Source of the DNA: Aphanothece sacrum FPU1
GTDB lineage: Bacteria > Cyanobacteriota > Cyanobacteriia > Cyanobacteriales > Microcystaceae
DNA length: 64,000 nt
Assembly (NCBI RefSeq): GCF_003864295.1
Contig: NZ_BDQK01000013.1
Span: 124,001-188,000, forward strand
Direction: 5' to 3'
Positions within the stretch are counted from its first letter, which is position 1. Each line of letters begins with the position of its first letter. A program made the translations under genes and the position numbers. Positions 48,483 through 57,954 of this stretch are shown piece after piece. The notes under the pieces are model-generated. The model did no database searches, had not been told where the DNA came from, and saw nothing but the letters and a program-made list of their open reading frames with translations.

Positions 48483-49897
48483 GAACGCATAAACTTAAAA
48501 AAGTTGGCTAAGGTATTTTTTAACCGTTTATTCTGGGCAAATTTTTGTTTTTTCAGTAACAAAGCGGCTTTACTATTAACTTCTGATAAAGTCGGATAAA
48601 TATGAATACCAGATAATGCAGAAACTTTAAGATTATTATTCATTGCTAACACTATTTCATGAATTAATTCTCCTGCTGATGGCCCCACTAAATGGGCCCC
48701 TAAAATTTCTCCATTGCCTCTAGTAATAATCTTCCCAAAACCTTGATTCACTCCTTCTGCTAAGGCCCTATCCACATTAGCAAAGTCTTGTTTAAGGACA
48801 TAAACATCTTCCCCATAGCGTTCTTTAGCTTCTTTTTCTGTTAACCCTACTCTAGCTAATTCGGGATCAGTAAAAGTCGCCCAAGGAATCACTCGATAAT
48901 TAATTTTACTGAAGGGGAAAAATAGGGCATTAGTCAAAACTGTAACCGCTTCATGAGAGGCGACATGAGTAAACTGATAACCCCCAATAACATCTCCACA
49001 ACCATAAATTTTAGGGTTGGTAGTTTGTAGTTTTTCATTGACTTTTAAACCTTTTTGATCGTATTCAACCCCGGCTGCTTTTAAATTGAGAGATTCTACA
49101 TTAGGAGATCGGCCAGATGATACTAATATTTGATCGACCATAATTTTTTGATTACCGGCCCAGAGACATTTTTTCCCGTCCCTTAATTCTACTTTTTCGG
49201 CCCTAGTATTTTGAATTATAGAAATGCCTTCATTAATAAATTGTTGCTCTATTACTTCTGCCGCTTCTGGGTCTTCTTTTGGCAAAATATGAGGCTTAGA
49301 GTTAATAAGAGTTACTTGTGTTCCTAAACGGTGAAATGACTGGCCTAGTTCACATCCAATAGGGCCTGCACCTATTATTCCCAAAGAGTCGGGACGTTCG
49401 GTTATAGAAAATATTTGTTCATTGGTGAGATAACCTGCTTCTTTGAGTCCAGGAATAGACGGAATGGTCGGTCTAGAACCTGTAGCAATAACAAAGGCCC
49501 GCGCTTTGAGTTGTCTTCCATTAACTGCAAAAGTTTGGCGATCGCTAAATTGACCGCAACCAAAAATAACCTCTACTCCTAACCCTTCAAACCTTTCAGG
49601 GGAGTCATGGGGTTCAATAGCAGCGATGACGTTTTGGACATGGCCCATAGCTTGACTAAAATTAATATTAGCTGGGTTTGTGTGTATGCCAAACCGTCCA
49701 GCATTTTTAACTTGGTAAGCGACTCTAGCGGCATAAATCAGAGATTTACTGGGAACGCAACCGTACCATAGACAGTCACCCCCTAAACGATGTTTTTCGA
49801 CTAGGGCAACTTTGGCCTTTAATTGAGCCGCCGCACTAGCAACAACTAAACCTCCTGAACCCCCACCAATGATGACGATATCATATTCGACTGTCAT
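48476..49897 (-). CDS. FAD-dependent disulfide oxidoreductase, MerA/Lpd-like
   Basis: The 473-residue flavoprotein shows FAD binding IVIIGGGSGGLVVASAAAQL, the redox pair GGDCLWYGCVPSKSL (Cys-x4-Cys), NAD(P)H binding LGIIGAGPIGCELGQ, and the dimerisation end with SGIHIYPTLSEVNSKAA. The family includes mercuric reductase and dihydrolipoamide dehydrogenase. It lacks the N-terminal HMA domain and the C-terminal Cys pair of mercuric reductase, so Hg reduction is unlikely. The catalytic His-Glu pair of Lpd at the end is altered to HIYPTLSE. The substrate is unknown. Confidence 0.88.
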   Translation of the reverse strand: MTVEYDIVIIGGGSGGLVVASAAAQLKAKVALVEKHRLGGDCLWYGCVPSKSLIYAARVAYQVKNAGRFGIHTNPANINFSQAMGHVQNVIAAIEPHDSPERFEGLGVEVIFGCGQFSDRQTFAVNGRQLKARAFVIATGSRPTIPSIPGLKEAGYLTNEQIFSITERPDSLGIIGAGPIGCELGQSFHRLGTQVTLINSKPHILPKEDPEAAEVIEQQFINEGISIIQNTRAEKVELRDGKKCLWAGNQKIMVDQILVSSGRSPNVESLNLKAAGVEYDQKGLKVNEKLQTTNPKIYGCGDVIGGYQFTHVASHEAVTVLTNALFFPFSKINYRVIPWATFTDPELARVGLTEKEAKERYGEDVYVLKQDFANVDRALAEGVNQGFGKIITRGNGEILGAHLVGPSAGELIHEIVLAMNNNLKVSALSGIHIYPTLSEVNSKAALLLKKQKFAQNKRLKNTLANFFKFMRSL

Positions 49898-50108
49898 GCG
49901 ATCGCTTCTCCTATTAACAAAAAAAGTCTTTGTCGGGGTAATTCATAAATTGCCCCTACAGATAGTCTTGGGGTATAATGCTAAGTATATTTATTAAAAC
50001 AAAACAATATTAATTCAAGCTGAGAGCGTCTTCTAGATAAATCAGGGGTTTGACTTAAGAGCCTTATTTGTTAAAATATAGGCCTTTACAGACACCTGCA
50101 CTGTTTTA

Positions 50109-51356
50109 ATGTTTACTGCCAGCAATACTAAACCCCCTCAATCTAACGAAGTGGATACTGAACCCCGTCAATTATCAGAGATTGACCCCCAAGAGGACAT
50201 TTTATCTGACATAGACGCTGACCTAGAGTTAGCTGATATTCCTAGTGTTGATGATGAACAACCCAGGCCATTTTTTCGTGCGATCGGCACTCTCAAAGGT
50301 AAAATCGAAAAAGATGAAGAAAAAAAGTTTTGGCTCTGTTTAGGACAGAATAAGTATCGTTTATTTATCCCTGGGTATAAATACTTAGCTTGGTTGAAAG
50401 AACATGAGAATAAACCCGATAGTTCCCCGTTTCTGAGAGTTTACCCAAAATACCGAATTATTCCCCGCAAACCGCCAGAAATCTATTTTCAGGTGGTAGC
50501 TTGGGCCGAGGAGAATATCTGGTCGGAACCTGGAATCTTCACTTTACAAGGAGTTTGGCAATTTATTCCTCAGTTACGCACTCCGGTGATCTCTGTTTAT
50601 CGTAATAAAGACGCGGTTGATCCCATTGGAAAATTTAGTGCGGCCCATATTCCGGTATTAATGAGACGGGAAGACGATACTCGTCCCTTTAAGTTTAATC
50701 CTAAGATTCCTAAAGAAGATTTACCCCCCCGTTGGTTTATTCAAAGCGTATTTAAGTTTATTCCTTCTCGTGAGTGTTGGGGGTGGGTTGAAGATATTGA
50801 ACCCCCGACTCAAAGGATTCCCCGCTATCAAAAACCGATCAAGGAAGCTCCTGATGCCAATAAACCAGGCCAAGCTGAACATAAGTCATATGATAAAGGT
50901 CAGGCCCATTCTAAGTCGGACAGAGATTCTGCTGCCCCCCAGAAACGTCCAGGGATAGAAGAATCAACCTCAGAGGGGACTAAATCAGTTTCTTCTCATC
51001 CGAAACCTAAACCAGTGATCAAAGTCGTCAAAGACTCATCTGAATCGGTTTCTGCTGCTACTGAGTCTCAAGCTGTCTCTAAGGTTGAAACAGAGTCATC
51101 TACACCCGTTGCTGCTACTGAATCTAAAACCGTCTCTAAAGTTGAAAAAGAGTCATCTACACCGATGATTCTTTCTCGTTCAGAAATGATAGAAAAGTTA
51201 GAGATCAGTGAATCAACTTTCTATAAACGGATGACTCAGGCTAAAAAAGAGACTGAACCGCCTATTTTGGAATGTGATGGTCAAAGATGGGCCTATGTTG
51301 ATAATGCTAATGGCAAGGGCAAAGTATTTCAACTGATTAAAGATGGTAAAAGTTGA
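50109..51356 (+). CDS. Conserved cyanobacterial protein with C-terminal HTH-like domain
   Basis: The 415-residue product has an acidic start (1-50), a globular beta-rich domain (about 55-240; RAIGTLKGKIEKDEEKKFWL, PEIYFQVVAWAEENIWSEPG), a charged Ser/Lys/Glu linker (about 245-350) with an internal repeat (ATESQAVSKVETESSTPV and ATESKTVSKVEKESSTPM), and an end domain. The end SRSEMIEKLEISESTFYKRM looks like a winged or simple HTH. I do not recognise the family beyond conserved hypothetical of cyanobacteria. It stands alone. Confidence 0.6.
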   Translation: MFTASNTKPPQSNEVDTEPRQLSEIDPQEDILSDIDADLELADIPSVDDEQPRPFFRAIGTLKGKIEKDEEKKFWLCLGQNKYRLFIPGYKYLAWLKEHENKPDSSPFLRVYPKYRIIPRKPPEIYFQVVAWAEENIWSEPGIFTLQGVWQFIPQLRTPVISVYRNKDAVDPIGKFSAAHIPVLMRREDDTRPFKFNPKIPKEDLPPRWFIQSVFKFIPSRECWGWVEDIEPPTQRIPRYQKPIKEAPDANKPGQAEHKSYDKGQAHSKSDRDSAAPQKRPGIEESTSEGTKSVSSHPKPKPVIKVVKDSSESVSAATESQAVSKVETESSTPVAATESKTVSKVEKESSTPMILSRSEMIEKLEISESTFYKRMTQAKKETEPPILECDGQRWAYVDNANGKGKVFQLIKDGKS

Positions 51357-51379
51357 GTAACTGAGTAGGTTTTGGATAA

Positions 51380-51463
51380 ATGTATGTTGGGTTGAACGAT
51401 AGTGAAACCCAACGTAAACCCTATGTGCTGTGTTGGGTTTCGTTCCTCAACCCAACCTACGGA
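51380..51463. repeat. GTTGGGTTTCGTTCCTCAACCCAAC repeat pair
   Basis: Two inverted units, TGTTGGGTTGAACGATAGTG with AAACCCAAC, and GTTGGGTTTCGTTCC with TCAACCCAACCTAC. It is the same type as at 16010 and 59946. Confidence 0.85.
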
Positions 51464-51513
51464 ATAAGGGGACATCATTATTTTAAACGCATGGCAAAAG
51501 GAGAAAGAAAAAC

Positions 51514-51840
51514 GTGATAAGGGTTAAAGTTGAAGTCAAAAAAATAAGTAATTCTTATAATCCTATCATTCCGATTACAATTCCTAATATTGAGGAAGTT
51601 AAAGATTTTGCTAATCAATTACACGAGATTGGAAAAGAATGGAAAGGAGAATTTTCTGGATGGCAAGCAGAATATAATCCTGAAAAAAAAGAACTACCAA
51701 TTGATTCTAAAATGACTTTTACTCCTGCTGATTTTTGTATAGGAGAAAGTGGAATTTGGTTCTTTTCTCTGATGTGGGAAAAAGGAAAAGATGCTGAACC
51801 GGTAGAGTTTTTAGACGATAGCAATATTACCTTAATATAA
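51514..51840 (+). CDS. Small hypothetical protein
   Basis: A 108-residue frame from GTG at 51514, with a good ribosome site AAGGAG 9 bp upstream. The protein (IRVKVEVKKISNSYNPIIPI, MTFTPADFCIGESGIWFFSL) is balanced and mainly beta by look, with acidic ends. I do not recognise it. It converges with the PIN-PBP operon, 5 bp between stops. It could be an additional small gene of that locus. Confidence 0.55.
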   Translation: MIRVKVEVKKISNSYNPIIPITIPNIEEVKDFANQLHEIGKEWKGEFSGWQAEYNPEKKELPIDSKMTFTPADFCIGESGIWFFSLMWEKGKDAEPVEFLDDSNITLI

Positions 51841-51845
51841 ATCAA

Positions 51846-53999
51846 TCATTTAAACGGCACAAATTTTAAACCCGTTTCCTTACCCGTTTCCTTATTAGTT
51901 GGGTCTATTTCTACTTTCAATAATAAACCTTTTAGATTATTACGATTACCATTTGGATCAAAAATAATGTCTCCGGTTGCACCATCTGTAACTTTATTTT
52001 CGACTTTTTCCATATTTTTTAAGGTGTCTTTTAGAGTCTCTCGGTTGAGGTTTGATGTTTTAAGGAATGCGTTAACTAAAACCCATGCTGCATCATAGGA
52101 TAATGCAGTTATCGGACTATTAGCATCTCCCCATAAAGCAGTTGCTTCGTCGATATATTGTTTATTAATCTTTTGCGACTTGTCATAGGGAGAGTAAGTA
52201 ATTAATTTTTTATCTATTACTAAGCTTGGATTATCTTTTGCTGGTTTGAGAAACCGATCATTGCGGAGAGTCCATGTTCCTAAAATGGGTTTATTTCCAT
52301 TATTTTTTTTCATGATCTTGACTGCATTATCCATACTTTTACTGGTTTGTCCATCTGGAAATAAAATTAGTACATCTGCCTTTTCAAGTTTATCTATTGG
52401 AACGTTAAAATATTCTCCTGCAAAAGATTTAGAGTTATTATTATTACCTACAAATAATAGATCCTTATTGATTTTAATTTGCTTATCTGCACCTAAAATT
52501 TTATTAGCCTCCTTAATTCTTTCTATAAATTTTATATAAATAGATTGGCTAAATTTACTACTTTCATTATAAAAGATTGCTGGATTTGTATATCCTTTGT
52601 ATTTCATGTATTCGATTAATTTATCAACATGATCACTAACACCAGGAACTGTTCTAAAGAAGAAGTCCTTTTGCCTAAATGCGTCACTTTCACTGGTACT
52701 ACCGAAGGAAATTAAAATTAGATTATTTTTCTTATAAGTATCAATCACTTGTGAAGTTAATTCACTAGCAAAATGACCAATAACAGCTAGAATAAATTTA
52801 TCGTTTAATTGATTTAATTTATTAGCTAAAATCTTAGCTCGATCTGGAAGATTAGCATCATCAACAATTAAAACTCTAAGTCCTTTGTTTTGTTTTATGA
52901 TTTTCTCACATAATATATTATTATTTTTGATTGAATCTGGCAAAAAATCAAATTCATTAGGCAATAAACATTTATTAACTAAGGTTTGAACGTGAGCAAC
53001 TCCTCTAAGAATTTCTCCTCCTAAATCGTTATATTTATCAACTCCTGTATTTTTTTCAGTACTAAGAGGAGCTAATATAGCAATTGTGTAAGCATTTTTT
53101 GGCTTAGCTTCAAGTAAAGCGTTATTCAGATAAATTAAAGTTTCGGGATCTGGTTTTTCTTTTTCTTCTTTCCATGATTTTTGAAACATCTCAACTATGT
53201 GCTGATATGTTTTAGGTGTAGCATCATTTTTCTTAACTTCATTGAAAGCATTAATAGCACTACTTTTCTGATTTACCACTTGTCTGTCACCATATAACAC
53301 TTTTTCTCCACAGCTTATATTGTTACCAGAAGATTCTAAAGGACAGTAATAATTCTCAGAGATACTATCAGCTGGTGACGGACTAGGTTTAGTTATAATA
53401 AAACCGAAAATAGTTTCTAAATTGAACACTAAAATAAATAGAAAAGTAACCATAGCAAAACATAAAAATGCTGCTAATTCATTATTTTTTATCCCTCTCA
53501 TTAGACTCTTAATTGCTCTCATTAGACGCTTAATTGCTGTTAGTCGTGGTGGAATTAACAATTGTTCTAACTCATCTATTGATAAAACTCTTAAAGGAGT
53601 AGTGAGATCAACTTGTATAAAGTCCGTTTTTTTATCTGTAAGAATAATAAAAATACCTAGACTCATAGCATAAGTAATCTCAAGTTGAGAATCGAAATCT
53701 TTAGTATAGTTAGCAATATTATCAATATTAGCGAGTAAACCGTCAAATTGATATTGCGGTAAATTATGACGAGAAATAACCTTTATCCCATGTGTGGGAA
53801 AATTACCGACGAAACCATTAAATTCAATTGTTTTAGACTTGCAAGCGCGTTTTAAACAGTCCTCAATAACCGTTACTTCTAGTCGTCGATAAGAGTTAAT
53901 TAGAGAAAATAATCGGTTAGTGTTGCTTTCAGAATTAACTAAAAAATCGGCATCTACTATAACCTTTACAGACCTTTGTGTTGACAGAGAATTAACCAT
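51846..53999 (-). CDS. PIN-like domain, membrane helix and periplasmic ligand-binding domain
   Basis: The 717-residue product has three parts. Residues 1-165 look like a PIN-like nuclease: SVKVIVDADFLVNSESNTNR, TVIEDCLKRAC and DSQLEITYAMSLGIFIILTD, with Asp, Glu and late Asp in PIN positions. A single membrane helix follows (about 178-200, AAFLCFAMVTFLFILVFNLE), preceded by many Lys/Arg, so the N-terminus is inside. Residues 300-717 match type I periplasmic binding proteins (Peripla_BP_6): AYTIAILAPLSTEKNTGVDK, DLGGEILRGV, RVLIVDDANLPDRAKILANK, ALSYDAAWVLVNAFLKTSNL. No ABC permease or ATPase is near. It may sense a ligand outside and act on RNA or DNA inside. Confidence 0.65.
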   Translation of the reverse strand: MVNSLSTQRSVKVIVDADFLVNSESNTNRLFSLINSYRRLEVTVIEDCLKRACKSKTIEFNGFVGNFPTHGIKVISRHNLPQYQFDGLLANIDNIANYTKDFDSQLEITYAMSLGIFIILTDKKTDFIQVDLTTPLRVLSIDELEQLLIPPRLTAIKRLMRAIKSLMRGIKNNELAAFLCFAMVTFLFILVFNLETIFGFIITKPSPSPADSISENYYCPLESSGNNISCGEKVLYGDRQVVNQKSSAINAFNEVKKNDATPKTYQHIVEMFQKSWKEEKEKPDPETLIYLNNALLEAKPKNAYTIAILAPLSTEKNTGVDKYNDLGGEILRGVAHVQTLVNKCLLPNEFDFLPDSIKNNNILCEKIIKQNKGLRVLIVDDANLPDRAKILANKLNQLNDKFILAVIGHFASELTSQVIDTYKKNNLILISFGSTSESDAFRQKDFFFRTVPGVSDHVDKLIEYMKYKGYTNPAIFYNESSKFSQSIYIKFIERIKEANKILGADKQIKINKDLLFVGNNNNSKSFAGEYFNVPIDKLEKADVLILFPDGQTSKSMDNAVKIMKKNNGNKPILGTWTLRNDRFLKPAKDNPSLVIDKKLITYSPYDKSQKINKQYIDEATALWGDANSPITALSYDAAWVLVNAFLKTSNLNRETLKDTLKNMEKVENKVTDGATGDIIFDPNGNRNNLKGLLLKVEIDPTNKETGKETGLKFVPFK

Positions 54000-54054
54000 T
54001 GAAATAGAAATTATAAATATGTACTCTGTAATTTCTGATCAAGATATACTAACT

Positions 54055-55221
54055 TTATCCTTTTGTCGAGCTTTTGTCAAAATTCGTTACTTCAAGTAAA
54101 GGTTCTGGTAATTTCGGTTTAACAGTATCATCAACTAATTCTATCAGATCACTGAGTTTACAATCTAACTCTTGAGCAAGTTGAAAGTATGGTATTAGTT
54201 CCTGCAGTTCTTGTCCTTCTTCCCACTTTTTAATTATGTCAGGTGTTTCCCCAACTAAAAATGCTAGTTGACTTTGAGTTAAGGTTGTATTATTCTCTAT
54301 AAGATTTCTGATTTTTGAACGAATTTTAAGTTTATTCGATACGTCATAATTAATCTGTATTAAATCATCAATTTGACAATTTAAAGCTTGAGCAAGTTCA
54401 AAAAATTGCTTTATTTCCTCAAATCCTTGTCCTTCTTCCCATACTTTAATAATATCAGGTGTTTTCCCAACTAATGCTGCTAGTTGCTCTTGAGAATGTT
54501 CTTTTTTTTCTCTCAGTAATTTTATGTTATTCTTGAGTGGTTCTGGTTGAATTATCGTATTATTACAGATCTCTATTTTCTCATTAATTCTAGTGATAAA
54601 TTCTTCTTTATTTTCTAATCCTTCAATACCCGAATAAATCCCTAAAGCTTTCTCTAAAGCATCTTTAGATAATTCTGGTTTATTATTTTTATACAAATTT
54701 TCTACCAAATCTTCCCAAGAACGTGCAGCGAGTTCTGGATTATTAGCATTTAAGAAATGTTCTACTGCCTTTTCTTGCAACTTAATAGCTTCATCATAAT
54801 TTCCCTTTTTAATCGCTTGACTAACTTGATCTTCTATTCCTAAACCTTCTTCAAATTCTGCCATCTGTCGAGCAGATTCTTCATCCACAATATCAAATGT
54901 TTTACTTGCTAAAATAACCTTATTATACGTTACTTGTAAAACATAACTTCCTTGGTCAAATTTTTCAGGAAGCGTAAAACTAGCAGTTAAATCAGATGAA
55001 TTTACAGGAATAGGATCAATTGAGAAGTCACCTTCTTGATTAAAAAATTCAATCATTAAAGGAATATCAGCAGCAATACTTCCCCCCGTCACTTCTAATC
55101 TAATATTAACCTTATCCCCTTGTTTTCCCATCCAGGGAGTAGAGAAAAGCTCAATACTAGGAATTTGTTCAGGAAGGTTTTGTAAGAATTCTTTTAGGTG
55201 ACGTTGATTAATTGTACTCAT
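54055..55221 (-). CDS. Ig-like, TPR-like and double XRE-HTH protein
   Basis: From the ATG at 55221 the product has 388 residues; this start follows the hydrolase stop as TAAAATG. Residues 20-115 form a beta-sandwich region (GDKVNIRLEVTGGSIAADIP, GSYVLQVTYNKVILASKTFD). Residues 120-230 are helical with TPR-like character (KGNYDEAIKLQEKAVEHFLN). Two XRE-like HTH motifs follow: EHSQEQLAALVGKTPDIIKV and TLTQSQLAFLVGETPDIIKK, each with WEEGQ. It is probably the DNA- or partner-binding middle gene of the operon. Confidence 0.6.
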   Translation of the reverse strand: MSTINQRHLKEFLQNLPEQIPSIELFSTPWMGKQGDKVNIRLEVTGGSIAADIPLMIEFFNQEGDFSIDPIPVNSSDLTASFTLPEKFDQGSYVLQVTYNKVILASKTFDIVDEESARQMAEFEEGLGIEDQVSQAIKKGNYDEAIKLQEKAVEHFLNANNPELAARSWEDLVENLYKNNKPELSKDALEKALGIYSGIEGLENKEEFITRINEKIEICNNTIIQPEPLKNNIKLLREKKEHSQEQLAALVGKTPDIIKVWEEGQGFEEIKQFFELAQALNCQIDDLIQINYDVSNKLKIRSKIRNLIENNTTLTQSQLAFLVGETPDIIKKWEEGQELQELIPYFQLAQELDCKLSDLIELVDDTVKPKLPEPLLEVTNFDKSSTKG

Positions 55222-55222
55222 T

Positions 55223-56347
55223 TTAGTTGAACTCCATTCTAAGTATATTATAGACAGTTTCATTGCGACAGAGACCCATGTGATCACAGGGATTACTATC
55301 AATTTGATTCTCTGGACTACTTATACTATAAGCGATCGCACTCTCAAAAGTCACTGTGTTATCTCCATACATATTACTAGGGACTTGTGTAATGACATTA
55401 AAATTTGCCATCGGTTCAACCAAATATAATGTTGGTGTTAAATGTGACATAGAATAAACACATCTAATATTAATTTGGTTTTGATCAAGATATTGAGATT
55501 GCTTAAGTCTCTGATGAACATTTCTTGCATTCTCAAGATATTCCCTAACATTAGTTGGCCAAATGCTATCATCTAGGGCAGAATAAAGCTTACCGTTGCG
55601 ATCGCAAAGAGATTTAATTTCAGGTGGAGGTAACAGTTGATAAATAGAAGGAAAAGTCATGATTGATTGACAAAACTCTGCTCTTTTCTTACTGGGTTGT
55701 AGCATATTATAGACCCAATCTAAGATAAAATTATCATTAAATTTAAGGCCTTGTTTGAGAATAGAGTAAGCTTTAGCTGAACCTAAAAGGGGAGAGGCAA
55801 TCTGAAACAATAAATCGGTTCTTTGAGCAATATCTGGATTATCTAAAAGCATTAATCGAGTAACAATTCCTCCCATACTATGAACAATAAAACGCAATCT
55901 ACGATCCCCATTTTTATCTTTTTCTTTAATAAAATCAGCTAGAAAATTAGCTGATTCTTGATTATCCTTTCTCCAATCATAAGCAAAGGGAAAAAAGTTA
56001 GGTTCTGGATGTTTTGATGATCCTAGATTTTCAGAAATTAAACCTAATCCCTTTTCTCCTGTAGGTGTAATAAGAAAATCGAACAAAGATCCATAAATAT
56101 TTGCCCAATCTGCAGTAAAATTATTAAAACGCTCAATGACTTTAACTGCATCAACAGGTTTATTTTCTTGTATAGCTAATAAACCAGGTTTTTCCCTAAG
56201 AGTACGGATATTACATAGTAAATCTTCGCCCCATATCTCTTTATCGTGATCAGAAGATGGGTTTTGACGAATTATTAAACTTGACCCCATAATACCAGGG
56301 ACAAAAAATACAAGAGTAGATGACTCAGCAGGAGATGAAGTTACCAA
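55223..56347 (-). CDS. LCAT/PGAP1-like alpha/beta hydrolase
   Basis: The 374-residue product shows the LCAT-like pattern: LVFFVPGIMGSSLIIRQNPS, IWGEDLLCN, FAYDWRKDNQESANFLADFI, and the nucleophile RFIVHSMGGIVTRLMLLDNP (Ser in HSMGG). A later His and Asp are expected, with DHMGLCRNE at the end as a candidate for the His. Such enzymes cut or transfer acyl chains of lipids. No signal peptide is seen, so it would act inside or at the membrane. It is first in the three-gene operon, and its stop is 1 bp from the next start. Confidence 0.72.
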   Translation of the reverse strand: MVTSSPAESSTLVFFVPGIMGSSLIIRQNPSSDHDKEIWGEDLLCNIRTLREKPGLLAIQENKPVDAVKVIERFNNFTADWANIYGSLFDFLITPTGEKGLGLISENLGSSKHPEPNFFPFAYDWRKDNQESANFLADFIKEKDKNGDRRLRFIVHSMGGIVTRLMLLDNPDIAQRTDLLFQIASPLLGSAKAYSILKQGLKFNDNFILDWVYNMLQPSKKRAEFCQSIMTFPSIYQLLPPPEIKSLCDRNGKLYSALDDSIWPTNVREYLENARNVHQRLKQSQYLDQNQINIRCVYSMSHLTPTLYLVEPMANFNVITQVPSNMYGDNTVTFESAIAYSISSPENQIDSNPCDHMGLCRNETVYNILRMEFN

Positions 56348-56362
56348 ATAAACCTCTTTTTA

Positions 56363-56560
56363 GGTTCTACCGGACAAGTTATGCTAAATTTTATCATAAA
56401 TAATAGACTTTAACTCGCTCAGAGTTAAGCTATACAAACAAAGGTTGCCTACGCAACCTATCATTTAGTCCGCGCTCGTCGGACTTCGTTTCTATAGGAT
56501 AAGGCTTTAGCCTTTTATTAATTATTTAGTTTACCATAGTAAGTCCCTCTTTTTAATAGT
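56363..56560. mobile_element. MITE-like element with chained hairpins, left copy
   Basis: It starts GGTTCTACCGGACAAGTTAT (56363) like the element at 59706. The chained hairpins are AGGTTGCCTACGCAACCT, AGTCCGCGCTCGTCGGACT and AAGGCTTTAGCCTT. The right end TAGTTTACCATAGTAAGTCC is decayed. It lies just upstream of the hydrolase start, so the operon's promoter may lie in or beside it. Confidence 0.7.
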
Positions 56561-56585
56561 GATTTAGGATGATCTAATCTATTCC

Positions 56586-57950
56586 TTACGATATTTCCTG
56601 ATTAAGAGAAGGTTCAATAATCGGAGTTTCTTGTCGATGAAGACGTATTTGTTTAAGACGAGGCCCCTCAGCAGAAACAATAGTAAACTCTAAATTTTCG
56701 TAAGATAATGTCTCTCCCATCGTCGGAATTTTTTGCCATTGATATAATAAAAATCCCCCAAGAGTTTGATATTCATCCGTTAAAGGTAAATCCAACGCCA
56801 AAAGGTTATTTAATTCTTCCAAATTCATTTGTGCTTCAACAATAAATGTCTTATCATCTAACATTTGTAAAGCCACTTCTTCCTCATTGACCCCTTCTAA
56901 ATCATGATCAAGAATTTCTGCAATTAAATCTTGCAAAGTTATTAATCCTGATGTTCCTCCAAACTCATCCACTACCATCACCATCTTTAATTGCGATCGC
57001 TGCATTAAAGAAAGTAATTCATCTAAAGTCATAGACTCAGAGACAAATTTAACAGGTTTAACCCAATCATCAATTGATGAAGTTGCGATTAGTTGTCCTT
57101 GGGCCAAAGGTAAGGCTAAATCTTTAAAATCAATAATCCCTAAAATATCATCCAAAGATTCACCTTTAACCGGATAACGAGAATGACCAGCTTGAGTTAC
57201 TTCTTCTAAAAACTCTCCAAAAGTAGCAGTTTCAGAAATAGCAATTAATTGAGTTCGGGGAACCATTACTTCCACCGCAGTAACTTCCCCAAATTCAAAA
57301 ATATTCTTTAATAAAGCCCTTTCTTGCGCTTCTAAACCCGTTGATTCTCCTTCAGTTGCAATAATTAATTGTAGTTCTTCTGAGGTAACTTGATTATATC
57401 TTCTTTCTCTGGTATGCTTAATACCTAAAGTGCGTAATAATAAATGGGTTGATTGATTTAAAACCCAAATAAAAGGATGAAAAACTTTAGCAATTACCCC
57501 AATAGCAGGCCCCAAAAATCTTGCTAATTGTTCAGAATAAATAAGTGCAACCGATTTAGGACATAATTCCCCTAACACAATTTGTAAATAGGCCATCAAG
57601 AAAAAAGCCACAGGAATTGCTAAACTATGAGATAAACCTGTTATCATTTCTGATGGAAAAGGCAAGCGTTCTAGTAAATACTTAACTAATACCGCCATCG
57701 TATTTTCTCCAATCCAACCTAATGCTAGACTAGACAGAGTAATCCCTAATTGGGTAGTTGATAACAGACGATCAATACTTCTTTGTAAAGATTGAACTGT
57801 TTGTGCCTGAAGGTCTCCCGCTTCCACTAACTGGCTAATACGCGATCGCCTTACGGAAACTACTGCAAACTCTGCTGTCACGAAAAAAGCATTAATCGCT
57901 ATCAGCAACACTACTGATAATACTCGTATAAATATATCTTGACCGTTCAT
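56586..57950 (-). CDS. CNNM/CorC-HlyC family membrane protein
   Basis: The 454-residue product has a DUF21 (CNNM) membrane domain (about 5-195; NAFFVTAEFAVVSVRRSRIS), two CBS domains (about 215-335; VMVPRTQLIAISETATFGEF, VVDEFGGTSGLITLQDLIAE), and a CorC_HlyC end domain (about 355-440; PTMGETLSYENLEFTIVSAE). The family is linked to Mg2+ or Co2+ efflux. It lies 4 bp after the upstream gene, so they are cotranscribed. Confidence 0.92.
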   Translation of the reverse strand: MNGQDIFIRVLSVVLLIAINAFFVTAEFAVVSVRRSRISQLVEAGDLQAQTVQSLQRSIDRLLSTTQLGITLSSLALGWIGENTMAVLVKYLLERLPFPSEMITGLSHSLAIPVAFFLMAYLQIVLGELCPKSVALIYSEQLARFLGPAIGVIAKVFHPFIWVLNQSTHLLLRTLGIKHTRERRYNQVTSEELQLIIATEGESTGLEAQERALLKNIFEFGEVTAVEVMVPRTQLIAISETATFGEFLEEVTQAGHSRYPVKGESLDDILGIIDFKDLALPLAQGQLIATSSIDDWVKPVKFVSESMTLDELLSLMQRSQLKMVMVVDEFGGTSGLITLQDLIAEILDHDLEGVNEEEVALQMLDDKTFIVEAQMNLEELNNLLALDLPLTDEYQTLGGFLLYQWQKIPTMGETLSYENLEFTIVSAEGPRLKQIRLHRQETPIIEPSLNQEIS

Positions 57951-57954
57951 ATAA

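Noticed and set aside
48476-49897. Call as mercuric reductase (merA)
   Set aside because: The HMA domain and the C-terminal Cys pair are missing, and no mer genes are nearby.
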